Shown: in pieces, positions 35,248 to 43,475 of the stretch | Numbering within the stretch: position 1 is the stretch's first letter | Layout of the letters: the number at the start of each line of letters is the position of its first letter | Source: an uncultured Bacilli bacterium | GTDB taxonomy: Bacteria; Bacillota_I; Bacilli_A; RF39; UBA660 | Assembly: GCA_934162445.1 (NCBI GenBank) | Contig: CAKPIT010000002.1 | Span: 189,820 to 253,819, forward strand | DNA: 64,000 nucleotides | Direction: 5' to 3' | The notes under the pieces: generated by a model | Database searches by the model: none | The model's input: the letters and a program-made list of their open reading frames with translations, nothing else | Told to the model about the DNA's origin: nothing | Program-made: the position numbers and the translations under genes

Positions 35248-35676
35248 ATGAAAAGTTATATGCAAAAAAAAGAAACAGTAGATCGTAAATGGTACGTTAT
35301 TGATGCTGAGGGTAAACCTCTTGGTCGTGTAGCTAGTAAAGCTGCTCATATTTTACGTGGAAAGCATAAGGTTACTTATACTCCTCATATTGATTGCGGT
35401 GATTATGTTGTTATTATCAATGCTTCTAAAGTATTACTTACTGGTAATAAATTAATTGATAAGAAATATTATAGTCATTCACAATATCAAGGTGGATTAA
35501 GAACTAGAACAGCTAAAGAGATGATTGAAAAGTATCCTGTTGAAATGATGGAAAAGGCTGTTAAAGGAATGTTACCAAAAAATCGTTTAGGTAGAGCTAT
35601 GTATAAGAAATTATTTGTTTATGAAGGTAATGATCATAAGCATATGGCTCAAAAACCTGTAGAGATGGATGTATAA
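35248..35676 (+). CDS. rplM: Ribosomal protein L13 (uL13)
   Basis: A 142-aa large-subunit protein. VDRKWYVIDAEGKPLGRVAS, the TPHIDCGDYVVIINASKV strand and MLPKNRLGRAMYKKLFVYEG are family signatures. ATG 35248 follows aaaggag; the frame is open 204 bases further up but that part lies over the promoter. It is followed after 13 bp by rpsI, the universal pair. Confidence 0.98.
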   Translation: MKSYMQKKETVDRKWYVIDAEGKPLGRVASKAAHILRGKHKVTYTPHIDCGDYVVIINASKVLLTGNKLIDKKYYSHSQYQGGLRTRTAKEMIEKYPVEMMEKAVKGMLPKNRLGRAMYKKLFVYEGNDHKHMAQKPVEMDV

Positions 35677-35689
35677 GGAGGATTAAGTT

Positions 35690-36109
35690 ATGGCAAAGAA
35701 TAAAGTATATACTGGAACTGGTAGAAGAAAAACTAGTGTTGCAAGAGTTAGATTAACTTCTGGTACTGGAAAAATTACTATTAATGGTCGTGATGTTAAT
35801 GAATATTTTCCACATCCAACTTTAGTTATGGATTTAACGCAACCTTTAGATGTTACCAAGACACGTGATATGTTTGATGTTGATGCAAAAGTTACTGGTG
35901 GTGGCTTTTCTGGTCAAACTGGAGCAGTTAGACTTGGTATTACAAGAGCATTACTTCAATATGATATTAACACTCCAAAGGATTCTGAAAATAGTTATCG
36001 TAAAGTGTTAAAGGCTGAAGGATTTATTACTCGTGATGCTCGTAAGAAAGAACGTAAGAAACCGGGTCTTAAAAAGGCAAGACGTGCACCACAATTCTCA
36101 AAACGTTAA
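35690..36109 (+). CDS. rpsI: Ribosomal protein S9 (uS9)
   Basis: A 139-aa small-subunit protein. It has YTGTGRRKTSVARVRL, the GGGFSGQTGAVRLGITRALL motif and the basic tail KKPGLKKARRAPQFSKR, whose last Arg contacts the P-site tRNA. The RBS is aaggagg. Confidence 0.98.
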   Translation: MAKNKVYTGTGRRKTSVARVRLTSGTGKITINGRDVNEYFPHPTLVMDLTQPLDVTKTRDMFDVDAKVTGGGFSGQTGAVRLGITRALLQYDINTPKDSENSYRKVLKAEGFITRDARKKERKKPGLKKARRAPQFSKR

Positions 36110-36123
36110 TATTTACTGTTTCA

Positions 36124-36152
36124 AAAAGTGTCGAGAAATCGATGCTTTTTTC
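36124..36152 (+). terminator. Terminator of rplM-rpsI
   Basis: aaaagtgtcga, a gaaa tetraloop, then tcgatgctttt with T tail; two G-U pairs. It lies over the upstream start candidates of the next gene, arguing for the start at 36187. Confidence 0.85.
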
Positions 36153-36186
36153 TTTTGTATTTGGTTATACTAATAATGGTGATTTT

Positions 36187-36696
36187 ATGTTTTATTATTT
36201 TAATAATTTCATTTTATATTCTTTGGTGGGCTTTATTTATGAAGTTATTCTTAAATTAATAATGAATGGTAAATTTAGTGATAATCCGTTTACTGGACCT
36301 TGGGTACCGGTTTATGGATTTGGGATTGTTTTGATGATTGTTCTTGAAAGATTTATTTTTAATCGTTTTAAAATACCAAGAGTAGCTAAAATAGTAATGC
36401 TTTTTTTAGCAGCATTTATAATTCTTACTATTTTGGAATTAACAGGGGGAATGTTAACGGAAGCGATTTTTCATAAGAGTTTTTGGGATTATTCTAAATT
36501 TAAACTAAATTATGGCAAGTATATTTGTGTGGAGATTAGTGCTATTTGGGGTGTGTTTACAATTGTTTATTTATATCTTTTAAAACCTTTTAGTGACAAG
36601 ATAATTAAAAGGATTCCTAAGGGGATTACTTTAGTGGTATTAGGGTTGATGGTTATTGATTTTTTAGTTAATTTTGTTTTAAAATATAAGTGGTGA
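36187..36696 (+). CDS. Putative ABC-transporter permease-like membrane protein (CmpB family)
   Basis: 169 residues with about five TM helices. NNFILYSLVGFIYEVILKLI, PFTGPWVPVYGFGIVL and LELTGGMLTEAIFHKSFWDYS are typical of a widespread Firmicutes membrane family annotated as putative ABC-type permease. The true function is unknown. ATG 36187 has the RBS ggtgat; the ATG at 36142 lies in the terminator. The next gene follows after 5 bp. Confidence 0.75.
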   Translation: MFYYFNNFILYSLVGFIYEVILKLIMNGKFSDNPFTGPWVPVYGFGIVLMIVLERFIFNRFKIPRVAKIVMLFLAAFIILTILELTGGMLTEAIFHKSFWDYSKFKLNYGKYICVEISAIWGVFTIVYLYLLKPFSDKIIKRIPKGITLVVLGLMVIDFLVNFVLKYKW

Positions 36697-36701
36697 TTTA
36701 A

Positions 36702-37292
36702 ATGAAAAGTGATATTAATTATTTAATAAAAAAACTTGATGATGACAATCTTTCGGTTGATGATATTGAAGTGATTAATAGATTACTTTTTAGTTTTAAT
36801 GATAAAATTACTAATCCGGATTTGATTTTAGTTCTTGCTAGTAGTTCAATTAAAAGAATTGAGAAGGCGGTTTCGCTTTATCATAAGTATCATGTAAAGA
36901 TTTTGATTAGTGGGGCTAATTATTTAAAAAAAGACGGAATGGATGAGTATGAAAAATATTATATTTATGCCGTGTGTCATGGGGTTTTGAGCAAAGATAT
37001 TTTACTTGATAAAAAAAGTCATAATACTTTGGAAAATATTTTAAATTCTCTTAATATTATAACTTGTAATTATAAAAATATTATTGTTGTTAGTAGTCAA
37101 CAGCATTTATTGAGGGTTAAGTTAACATTTGAAAAGGTTTTAGCTGATGAAAATATTTCTAATATTAATCTTTTCTTTGTTGGATCTTATGCGACGCTTG
37201 TACCTAAAGATGATTGGTTTTTGAAAGATAAGGCAAAAGAAATAATTTTAGGGGAGCTTAAAAGAATTATTAATTATGATTTGCTAAAATAA
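36702..37292 (+). CDS. YdcF-like DUF218 protein
   Basis: A 196-aa protein with the DUF218/YdcF pattern. The pattern is PDLILVLASSSIKRIEKAV, ILISGANYLKKDGMDE, DILLDKKSHNTLENILNS, and IIVVSSQQHLLRVKLTFEKV. The family adopts a Rossmann-like fold; some members act on envelope precursors (SanA, ElyC) but the reaction is unknown. No TM helix is seen, so it is probably cytoplasmic. The RBS is ggtgat and the gene is coupled to the CmpB-like gene. Confidence 0.8.
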   Translation: MKSDINYLIKKLDDDNLSVDDIEVINRLLFSFNDKITNPDLILVLASSSIKRIEKAVSLYHKYHVKILISGANYLKKDGMDEYEKYYIYAVCHGVLSKDILLDKKSHNTLENILNSLNIITCNYKNIIVVSSQQHLLRVKLTFEKVLADENISNINLFFVGSYATLVPKDDWFLKDKAKEIILGELKRIINYDLLK

Positions 37293-37298
37293 AAAATA

Positions 37299-37691
37299 CT
37301 ATTTTGTTAGTATTTCATATGTCTTTTTAATATCATTAATATCTTGGGCAAAATGACAGGTGAAACCATCATTTTCATATCTTGGAATGGCATGAATATG
37401 AAGGTGTTTAACATCTTGGCCATAGTAATTATTTTGTGAAATAGTTAAACCATCAATATTTAATTTTTCCTTTAATAAGGGATAAACTTTTTCTTTTAAA
37501 ATTTTTATCATATAATTAATGGTATCACTATCAGCATCAAAAATAGTATCATAGTGGGTTTTAGGAACTATTAAAAGGTGACCGTTGGTATTGGGATTGA
37601 TATCCATAAATACTTTAACAATATCATCTTCATAGATAGTGTATGATGGGATCTCTTCTTTAATAATTTTACAAAATAGACAATCATTCAT
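37299..37691 (-). CDS. HIT family nucleotide hydrolase
   Basis: A 130-aa HIT protein with a zinc-like N-terminus (CLFCKII) and the triad motif HLHIHAIPRY (His-x-His-x-His). DINPNTNGHLLIVPKTHYDT is also typical of Hit/HinT proteins that split nucleotide phosphoramidates or dinucleoside phosphates. Its start overlaps the next upstream gene by 8 bp. Confidence 0.93.
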   Translation of the reverse strand: MNDCLFCKIIKEEIPSYTIYEDDIVKVFMDINPNTNGHLLIVPKTHYDTIFDADSDTINYMIKILKEKVYPLLKEKLNIDGLTISQNNYYGQDVKHLHIHAIPRYENDGFTCHFAQDINDIKKTYEILTK

Positions 37692-38337
37692 AAATAATAT
37701 TTCCTCCTTGATCTAGATTTATTATGTTTATTATACCATTGTTATCAACTGTAATACTATAAGAATTTGCAGTTAAGTTATTATTATTAGCAATTTTGAT
37801 GAAACTTGTAAGAAGATTATTTAAGTAAGCGGGATCATTGTTATTTATTTTTAGGTAATAACTAACATTATAGTAAGCTTTGGAACTTGTGTTGTTAGTT
37901 AAGATATTTATTTGATCTTCTTTTGGATATTCATTTAGATTTTTAAAAGTTACTTTTATTTTTTGATAGTTGGTATTTTGGAATATTTCTTGATATTTTT
38001 TAGTTGTTGTTTGTTCAATATTGTTGATAATGTTTTTACCTTCTAGATAATTAGTTTGATAGTTATCCGTTATTTTGTTATTTTTGATTTGGATGGTAAA
38101 AAATAAATTTGGATATTTTTTATTGTAGTAGGTAACTTGATAACTGTTGCCTTTTTTCTTTATTTTTCCTTTTTTTAGGTTTTCTTGGGCATATTTTTTT
38201 TGATAATAGGCTTCTAGTTTTTCTGTTGCTTTTTTTTGCTTGATAGCTGGTACTTTTTCTTTAATGAGAATGAATCCAAAAGCGATAATAACAATACTAT
38301 AGAGTAGGGCTTGGGCAATTATGAGTTTATTTTTCAT
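37684..38337 (-). CDS. Membrane-anchored unknown protein
   Basis: A 217-aa protein with one N-terminal TM helix (6-24), a Lys-rich coiled region (KQKKATEKLEAYYQKKYAQE) and a beta-rich outside domain containing two cystatin/PepSY-like stretches (YQVTYYNKKYPNLFFTIQI; SYSITVDNNGIINII). No named family can be assigned with confidence. It shares an operon with the HIT gene and is divergent from the suf operon. Confidence 0.55.
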   Translation of the reverse strand: MKNKLIIAQALLYSIVIIAFGFILIKEKVPAIKQKKATEKLEAYYQKKYAQENLKKGKIKKKGNSYQVTYYNKKYPNLFFTIQIKNNKITDNYQTNYLEGKNIINNIEQTTTKKYQEIFQNTNYQKIKVTFKNLNEYPKEDQINILTNNTSSKAYYNVSYYLKINNNDPAYLNNLLTSFIKIANNNNLTANSYSITVDNNGIINIINLDQGGNIIYE

Positions 38338-38402
38338 TTTCTTTCCTCTTTCTTAAGTAATTTTAGCATGAATTAAATAATAAGTAAACTTATAAAGAGG
38401 GT

Positions 38403-38430
38403 TTGAATTTAGGTAATTTTATGCTATAAT
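38403..38430 (+). promoter_or_regulatory. Promoter of the suf operon
   Basis: ttgaat (38403-38408), a 16-base spacer with tg-c extension, and tataat (38425-38430). Confidence 0.8.
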
Positions 38431-38481
38431 AAGCGTGTTAATTCTTAGGGATTAATACATATAATTGGAAAGGTGATAAAT

Positions 38482-39234
38482 ATGTTTGTTATAGATGGTT
38501 TAAAAGTTAAGACAAAAGATTCTGAAAAGGTTATTTTGGATGATTTTTCATTAACAATTAATGATGGGGAAATTCATGCAATTATGGGGCCTAATGGGGT
38601 TGGAAAAAGTACATTATCTAAAACTATTATGGGTCAAGGTGATTATGATATCTTTGAGGGGACAATTACTTATAATGATAAGCTTCTTAATGGTCTTAGT
38701 ACAGATATTATTGCGAAGAGTGGTATTTATTTGTTGATGCAGGACCCTACTATTATTGAAGGGGTTAGTGATAGTGAAGCGTTTAAAATGGCTCTTAGAG
38801 AAAGAGGCGAAGATTTTAATGTTTATTCGTTTATTACTAAGATGAAGAAGGAACTTAATTGTTTGAAATTACCAGATACTGTTATGTATAGTTATATCAA
38901 TAAAGGACTAAGTGGTGGTGAAAGAAAGAAGAATGAAGTACTTGGTCTTAGAATGTTAAAACCATCATTCTTAATTTTAGATGAACTTGATAGTGGACTT
39001 GATGTTGATAGTCTTAAAGTGGTTGCTAATAATATTAATGATTATTTAAAAGAAAATAAAAATGTTAGTGTTTTAATTATTACACATTATAGTCGAATCT
39101 TGGATTTAATTAAACCGAGTTATGTTCATCAAATGGAAAATGGGAAGATTATTAAAACTGGTGATATAGGTCTTGCTAAGGAAATTGAAAAGAATGGTTA
39201 TAATGGGATAAATGAAATACGAAAGAGTGAATAG
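38482..39234 (+). CDS. sufC: Fe-S assembly ATPase SufC
   Basis: The ABC-type ATPase of the SUF scaffold. Walker A GPNGVGKST, signature LSGGERKKNE, Walker B FLILDELDSGLDVD, and the late ITHYSRIL. It is 250 aa from ATG 38482 (RBS aaggtgat); GTG 38473 lies within the RBS. It is the first gene of sufCDSUB, the same order as Bacillus. Confidence 0.96.
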   Translation: MFVIDGLKVKTKDSEKVILDDFSLTINDGEIHAIMGPNGVGKSTLSKTIMGQGDYDIFEGTITYNDKLLNGLSTDIIAKSGIYLLMQDPTIIEGVSDSEAFKMALRERGEDFNVYSFITKMKKELNCLKLPDTVMYSYINKGLSGGERKKNEVLGLRMLKPSFLILDELDSGLDVDSLKVVANNINDYLKENKNVSVLIITHYSRILDLIKPSYVHQMENGKIIKTGDIGLAKEIEKNGYNGINEIRKSE

Positions 39235-39236
39235 TG

Positions 39237-39905
39237 ATGAATAAAATATTATTAGATAAAGTAATAAGTTATGATAAAGAAGGTAGTTATAATCTTTCTT
39301 TAACTGATAATAGTATTATTAATTTAAATAGTGGTAATATTAAACTTTATATAGTGGCACCAAAAGAGGTTCAAATAGAGATTAATGTTAGAAGTGATGT
39401 TGATGTTTATTTCCTTAGTATTAATAGTTCTAATATTACTATTAATTTATTAGAAAATGGGAAGATTAATTTTTCATTAATTGGGGCTTCTATAGATTCT
39501 AAAGTGGAAGATGTTGTTAGTGTTAATCATAAGGCAAGAGAAACGGTTAGTAATATAACTCTTAAAGGAATTAGTAATAATTATCTTAAATTTGTGGTTA
39601 ATGGGGTAGTAGAAAAGGGTAGTGTTTTAAGTAGTTGTAATCAGATTAATAGAATTGTTAATGTGAATTCAGGACTTAGTGCTATTCTTCCTAATCTTTA
39701 TATAGATGAATTTGATGCGGGTGCTAATCATTCCGCTTATACTGGTCCTTTTAAGGAAAAAGATTTGTTTTATTTAGAGTGTAAGGGTATTAAAAGGGAA
39801 GATGCTTATTCATTGCTTTTAGAAGGTTTTTTGAAAAGTGATGATTTACCTTATGAGTTTAATCATTTAGTGGATGATATTTTGAAAAAGATAATGAGGA
39901 GGTGA
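39237..39905 (+). CDS. sufD: Fe-S assembly protein SufD (short form)
   Basis: The partner of SufB in the scaffold. It is only 222 aa, about half the usual SufD (about 430), and lacks the N-terminal part. The beta-helix core and C-terminal signature are there: VNHKARETVSNITLKGISNN, then FDAGANHSAYTGPFKEKDLFYLECKGI and AYSLLLEGFLKSDDLP. The middle resembles SufD/SufB beta-helix strands. It lies between sufC and sufS. The short form suggests a minimal SUF complex. Confidence 0.85.
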   Translation: MNKILLDKVISYDKEGSYNLSLTDNSIINLNSGNIKLYIVAPKEVQIEINVRSDVDVYFLSINSSNITINLLENGKINFSLIGASIDSKVEDVVSVNHKARETVSNITLKGISNNYLKFVVNGVVEKGSVLSSCNQINRIVNVNSGLSAILPNLYIDEFDAGANHSAYTGPFKEKDLFYLECKGIKREDAYSLLLEGFLKSDDLPYEFNHLVDDILKKIMRR

Positions 39906-39909
39906 TTTG

Positions 39910-41106
39910 ATGAATCGTGAAGATTTTCCAATACTTGATAGTGGATTGATTTATTTTGATAATGGGGCTACTACGTTGAAGCCTAGATGTGTTGTTGAAG
40001 CGATGGATGAATATTATTATAAGTATGGGGCTAATATTCATAGAGGGGATTATAAAATATCTTTGGAAGCTTCTAATAAATATGAAGAGGTTAGAGATAA
40101 AGTGGCCCGGTTTATTAATGCTAAGAGTGCTAATGAAATTGTATTTACATCAGGAGATACGGATGCTATGAATAAGATAGTGTTTGGGTATATGACTTAT
40201 CATTTAAATTCTTGTGATGAAGTATTAATTACTAAAAGTGAACATGCTTCTAATGTTTTGCCTTGGATGGAACTTGCTAAGGTTCGGGATGTTAAAATTA
40301 AGTATATTCCTTTAAATGAAGATCATGAATTAGAGATTTCAGAATTTGAAAAAATGATTACACCTAGGACTAAGGTTGTGTCCCTTGCACATGTTACTAA
40401 CGTAGTGGGAGATGTTCGTGATATTAAGAAAATATGTGAAATAGCTCATAAATATAATATTTTAGTCGTAGTTGATGGTGCTCAGAGTGTACCACATATG
40501 AAAACGGATGTTATAGATTTAGATGTTGATTTTTTAGTTTTTTCGGCGCATAAGATGTTGGGACCAACGGGTCTTGGAGTTCTTTATGGAAAAAAAGAGT
40601 TGTTGGAAAAGATGTATCCTTTAGAGTTTGGGGGAGGAATGAATCAGTACTTTGAAGAGAATGGTGATGTTCTTTATAAAAGTGTACCAACGAGATTTGA
40701 AGCTGGTACGCCCCCTATTGCTGAAGTGATTGGTTTTGGTAGAGCTATTAGTTATTTAGAAGATATTGGCATGGATAATATTTATAAATATGAAATGGAA
40801 TTAAAGAAATATTTAGTAAGTAAATTAGAAGGTTTAAAACAAGTTATTATTTATAATAAAAGTAGTAAGAGTGGTATTTTGGCTTTTAATCTTAAAGATG
40901 TTTTTAGTCAGGATACAGCTATTTATTTAGATAAGTATGATATTTGTGTAAGATCTGGTAATCATTGTGCTAAGATTTTAAAAGATGAAATTAATATTAA
41001 GAATACTTGTCGACTTAGTCTTTATTTTTATAATACTAAAGAGGAAATTGATAAATTTATTGCGGCAATTGAAAAAAGTGATGATTTGTATAAAGTAATA
41101 TTATAA
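39910..41106 (+). CDS. sufS: Cysteine desulfurase SufS
   Basis: A PLP enzyme that takes sulfur from Cys for Fe-S clusters. FDNGATTLKPRCVVEAM begins the protein. The PLP Lys is in DFLVFSAHKMLGPTGLGVLYG and the persulfide Cys in RSGNHCAKIL; VVDGAQSVPHMKTDV holds the cofactor Asp. It is 398 aa. ATG 39910 is preferred (gaggtgat upstream). The sulfur is handed to SufU, encoded 13 bp downstream. Confidence 0.97.
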   Translation: MNREDFPILDSGLIYFDNGATTLKPRCVVEAMDEYYYKYGANIHRGDYKISLEASNKYEEVRDKVARFINAKSANEIVFTSGDTDAMNKIVFGYMTYHLNSCDEVLITKSEHASNVLPWMELAKVRDVKIKYIPLNEDHELEISEFEKMITPRTKVVSLAHVTNVVGDVRDIKKICEIAHKYNILVVVDGAQSVPHMKTDVIDLDVDFLVFSAHKMLGPTGLGVLYGKKELLEKMYPLEFGGGMNQYFEENGDVLYKSVPTRFEAGTPPIAEVIGFGRAISYLEDIGMDNIYKYEMELKKYLVSKLEGLKQVIIYNKSSKSGILAFNLKDVFSQDTAIYLDKYDICVRSGNHCAKILKDEINIKNTCRLSLYFYNTKEEIDKFIAAIEKSDDLYKVIL

Positions 41107-41119
41107 AAGAGGTGGCAAA

Positions 41120-41533
41120 ATGGATGATGAATTAAGAAGAGAAATTATTATTGATAATTATCAGAATCCGTATCATAAGGGACTTAAAGGATTAGAGAAT
41201 TATAAGAAGGCTAATACTAATAATGAATCTTGTATTGATGATATTGATATTGAATTAAAAATTGGTGATGGTAAAGTTTTGGATGCTAATTTTGATGGGG
41301 AAGCTTGTGCAATATCAACTTCAGCAACTTCAATTTTTATGAGAAAAATAATTGGTATGAGTCTTTTAGAGGTTAAAGAGTTAATGGCTAATTATGAGGG
41401 ATTAATTAATGAAGGTGAATATGATGAAAATAAATTAGGGGAACTTATGGCATATGCTACTATTCATTTACAACCTAACCGAAAAAAATGTGCTCTTCTT
41501 CCTGTTGAAACAATAAAGAAAATAATAGAATAG
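41120..41533 (+). CDS. sufU: Sulfur-transfer scaffold SufU
   Basis: A 137-aa zinc protein that accepts sulfur from SufS. It has IIDNYQNPYHKGL, the first Cys in NESCIDDIDIE (usually N-P-x-C-G-D-D), GEACAISTSATSIFM with the second Cys, and KKCALLPVETIK with the last. The three zinc-ligand Cys are kept. The Gly after the first Cys is Ile, an uncommon change. Confidence 0.95.
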   Translation: MDDELRREIIIDNYQNPYHKGLKGLENYKKANTNNESCIDDIDIELKIGDGKVLDANFDGEACAISTSATSIFMRKIIGMSLLEVKELMANYEGLINEGEYDENKLGELMAYATIHLQPNRKKCALLPVETIKKIIE

Positions 41534-41541
41534 GTGATAAT

Positions 41542-42852
41542 ATGGAAATAAAAGGCTTAAATAAAGATAATATTCTGAAAATATCTACTCATAAGAAAGA
41601 AGAAGAGTGGGTAAAAAATTATCGGTTAGCTAGTTATGAGAATTTTGTTAATACTAGTAAAGAACTTCCTTTTGGGCCTCGACCAAAACTTAATTTTGAT
41701 GATATTATATACTATAAATCAGTAAGTGATGAGTTGGTTAATGATTGGAACAAAGTATTGAAACCTATTAAAAATGAGCTTGATGATTTGGGGGTTATTG
41801 AAAGTGAACAGCATATGGATGGTATGGGTGTTCAATATGAGAGTGAAGTTATTTATCATAGTATGATTGAAGAACTTACTAAGAAGAAGGTAATTTTTAC
41901 TTCAATTGATAATGCTATTAAAGAATATCCAGAGCTTGTTAAAAAATATTTTGGAAAGATTGTTAGTAATGATGATAATTTATATGCAGCCTTGAATGGG
42001 GCGGTATTTTCCGGGGGAAGTTTTATTTATGTTCCTCCTCATACGGTGTTGGACCGGCCATTACAAAGTTATTTTAGAATTAATAGTAAAGGGATGGGAC
42101 AATTTGAGAGGACTTTAATTATTGTTGATGATGATAGTAGTTTGCATTATATTGAAGGATGTACGGCTCCTACTTATTCTGAATCTTCTTTACATGCAGC
42201 AGTAGTTGAAATTTATGTTGGTAAAAATAGTAAATGTCGGTATACAACCATTCAAAATTGGGCTAATAATGTTTATAATTTGGTTACTAAAAGAGCTCTT
42301 GTCGATGAGAATGGGGTAATGGAATGGATTGATGGTAATATTGGTAGTAAAGTAACCATGAAGTATCCTTGTTGTGTTTTAAAAGGAGATAATTCGAAGG
42401 GAGTTTGTATTACGATTAGTGTGGCTAGTCATTTACAAAATCAAGATACTGGGGCAAGGATGATTCATGTTGGAAAAAATACAAGTAGTAAAATTATTTC
42501 TAAAAGTATTGCTAAAAATGGAGGAATTTCTACTTATCGTGGAGATGTTAAGATTAAGGAAGAAGCTAAGAATAGTTACAGTATGGTAAAATGTGATACG
42601 CTTATTCTAGATAAGATTAGTAAAAGTGATACGGTACCTTTGAATCTTGTTAGTAATAATAATAGTACAATTGAACATGAGGCGACAGTATCAAAGATAA
42701 GTGATGAAGCTTTGTTTTATTTAGAGAGTAAGGGTATTTCTAAAGCAAGATGTGAAGAGTTAATTATTTTAGGATTTTTAGATGAATTTAGAAAAGAATT
42801 ACCAATGGAATATGCAGTAGAGTTAAATCAATTGTTAAAACGAGTTTTATAA
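41542..42852 (+). CDS. sufB: Fe-S scaffold protein SufB
   Basis: A 436-aa scaffold of the SufBCD complex. Family blocks: FSGGSFIYVPPHTVLDRPLQ, HYIEGCTAPTYSESSLHAAV, NWANNVYNLVTKRALVDENG, KYPCCVLKGDNSKG and LFYLESKGISKARCEELIILGF. The Cys and Glu/His residues linked to cluster assembly are present. It is the last gene of the operon, followed by a terminator. Confidence 0.97.
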   Translation: MEIKGLNKDNILKISTHKKEEEWVKNYRLASYENFVNTSKELPFGPRPKLNFDDIIYYKSVSDELVNDWNKVLKPIKNELDDLGVIESEQHMDGMGVQYESEVIYHSMIEELTKKKVIFTSIDNAIKEYPELVKKYFGKIVSNDDNLYAALNGAVFSGGSFIYVPPHTVLDRPLQSYFRINSKGMGQFERTLIIVDDDSSLHYIEGCTAPTYSESSLHAAVVEIYVGKNSKCRYTTIQNWANNVYNLVTKRALVDENGVMEWIDGNIGSKVTMKYPCCVLKGDNSKGVCITISVASHLQNQDTGARMIHVGKNTSSKIISKSIAKNGGISTYRGDVKIKEEAKNSYSMVKCDTLILDKISKSDTVPLNLVSNNNSTIEHEATVSKISDEALFYLESKGISKARCEELIILGFLDEFRKELPMEYAVELNQLLKRVL

Positions 42853-42888
42853 AAACTTTGAATTTTAAAGATTCGGAGTTTTTTTCTT
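42852..42888 (+). terminator. Terminator of the suf operon
   Basis: aaaactttgaa / ttcggagtttt, G-U pairs allowed, then seven T. Confidence 0.8.
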
Positions 42889-43012
42889 GTAAAAATATAG
42901 AATATCTTATCCTATTTATAATTTTTAGAATTTAATTAGCTTAAATTTTAAATATCTGTCTTTTGCGTAGTTGTTTTGTTTGTGATAAGTTAGGTCCTGA
43001 AAGGAGAAAAAT

Positions 43013-43363
43013 ATGTTAAATAGTTTAATTTTAGTAGGTCGTTTAACTAAAGAAATTGAAGTTAAGAAAACAGAGACTGGTAAGAATGTGGGGACTTTAA
43101 CATTAGCAGTTCCACGTAATTTTAAAAATGCAGAAGGGGTGTATGATACTGATTTTATAAATTGCACCTTATGGGAAGAGAAAGCGAGAGTAGTTAAAGA
43201 ATATTGTAAGAAAGGGGATATTGTTGGTGTTAAGGGAAGACTACAGAGTAATATTATAAAAGTTGATGAAAATACATCTAAATATTTTTTGGAAGTTGTA
43301 GCAGAGAAAGTATCGTTTTTATCAAGTAATAAAAATGATTTTGTCAAAAATACTGATAAATAA
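43013..43363 (+). CDS. ssb: Short single-stranded DNA-binding protein (SsbB-like)
   Basis: A 116-aa OB-fold protein: MLNSLILVGRLTKEIEVKKT, VGTLTLAVPRNFKN, DTDFINCTLWEEKARVVKEY and GDIVGVKGRLQSN. It lacks the Gly-rich linker and acidic tip (DDDIPF-like) that recruit repair proteins, and ends KNDFVKNTDK. In length and tail it resembles Bacillus SsbB, a competence protein. It stands alone rather than between rpsF and rpsR. The RBS is aaaggag. Confidence 0.93.
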   Translation: MLNSLILVGRLTKEIEVKKTETGKNVGTLTLAVPRNFKNAEGVYDTDFINCTLWEEKARVVKEYCKKGDIVGVKGRLQSNIIKVDENTSKYFLEVVAEKVSFLSSNKNDFVKNTDK

Positions 43364-43475
43364 TTTGTGTGTGTTAGAGTTTTTTGCCTTGTAAAATATT
43401 GCTTGTATAGGAAATTTTTAAAATATTCTTTTCTATTAATTTTATATATGTTATTCTTTAGATAGAGGTAATGAT

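Noticed and set aside
36142..36186. Start of the CmpB-like membrane protein at 36142
   Set aside because: This ATG is inside the rpsI terminator; ATG 36187 has the usual ggtgat RBS.
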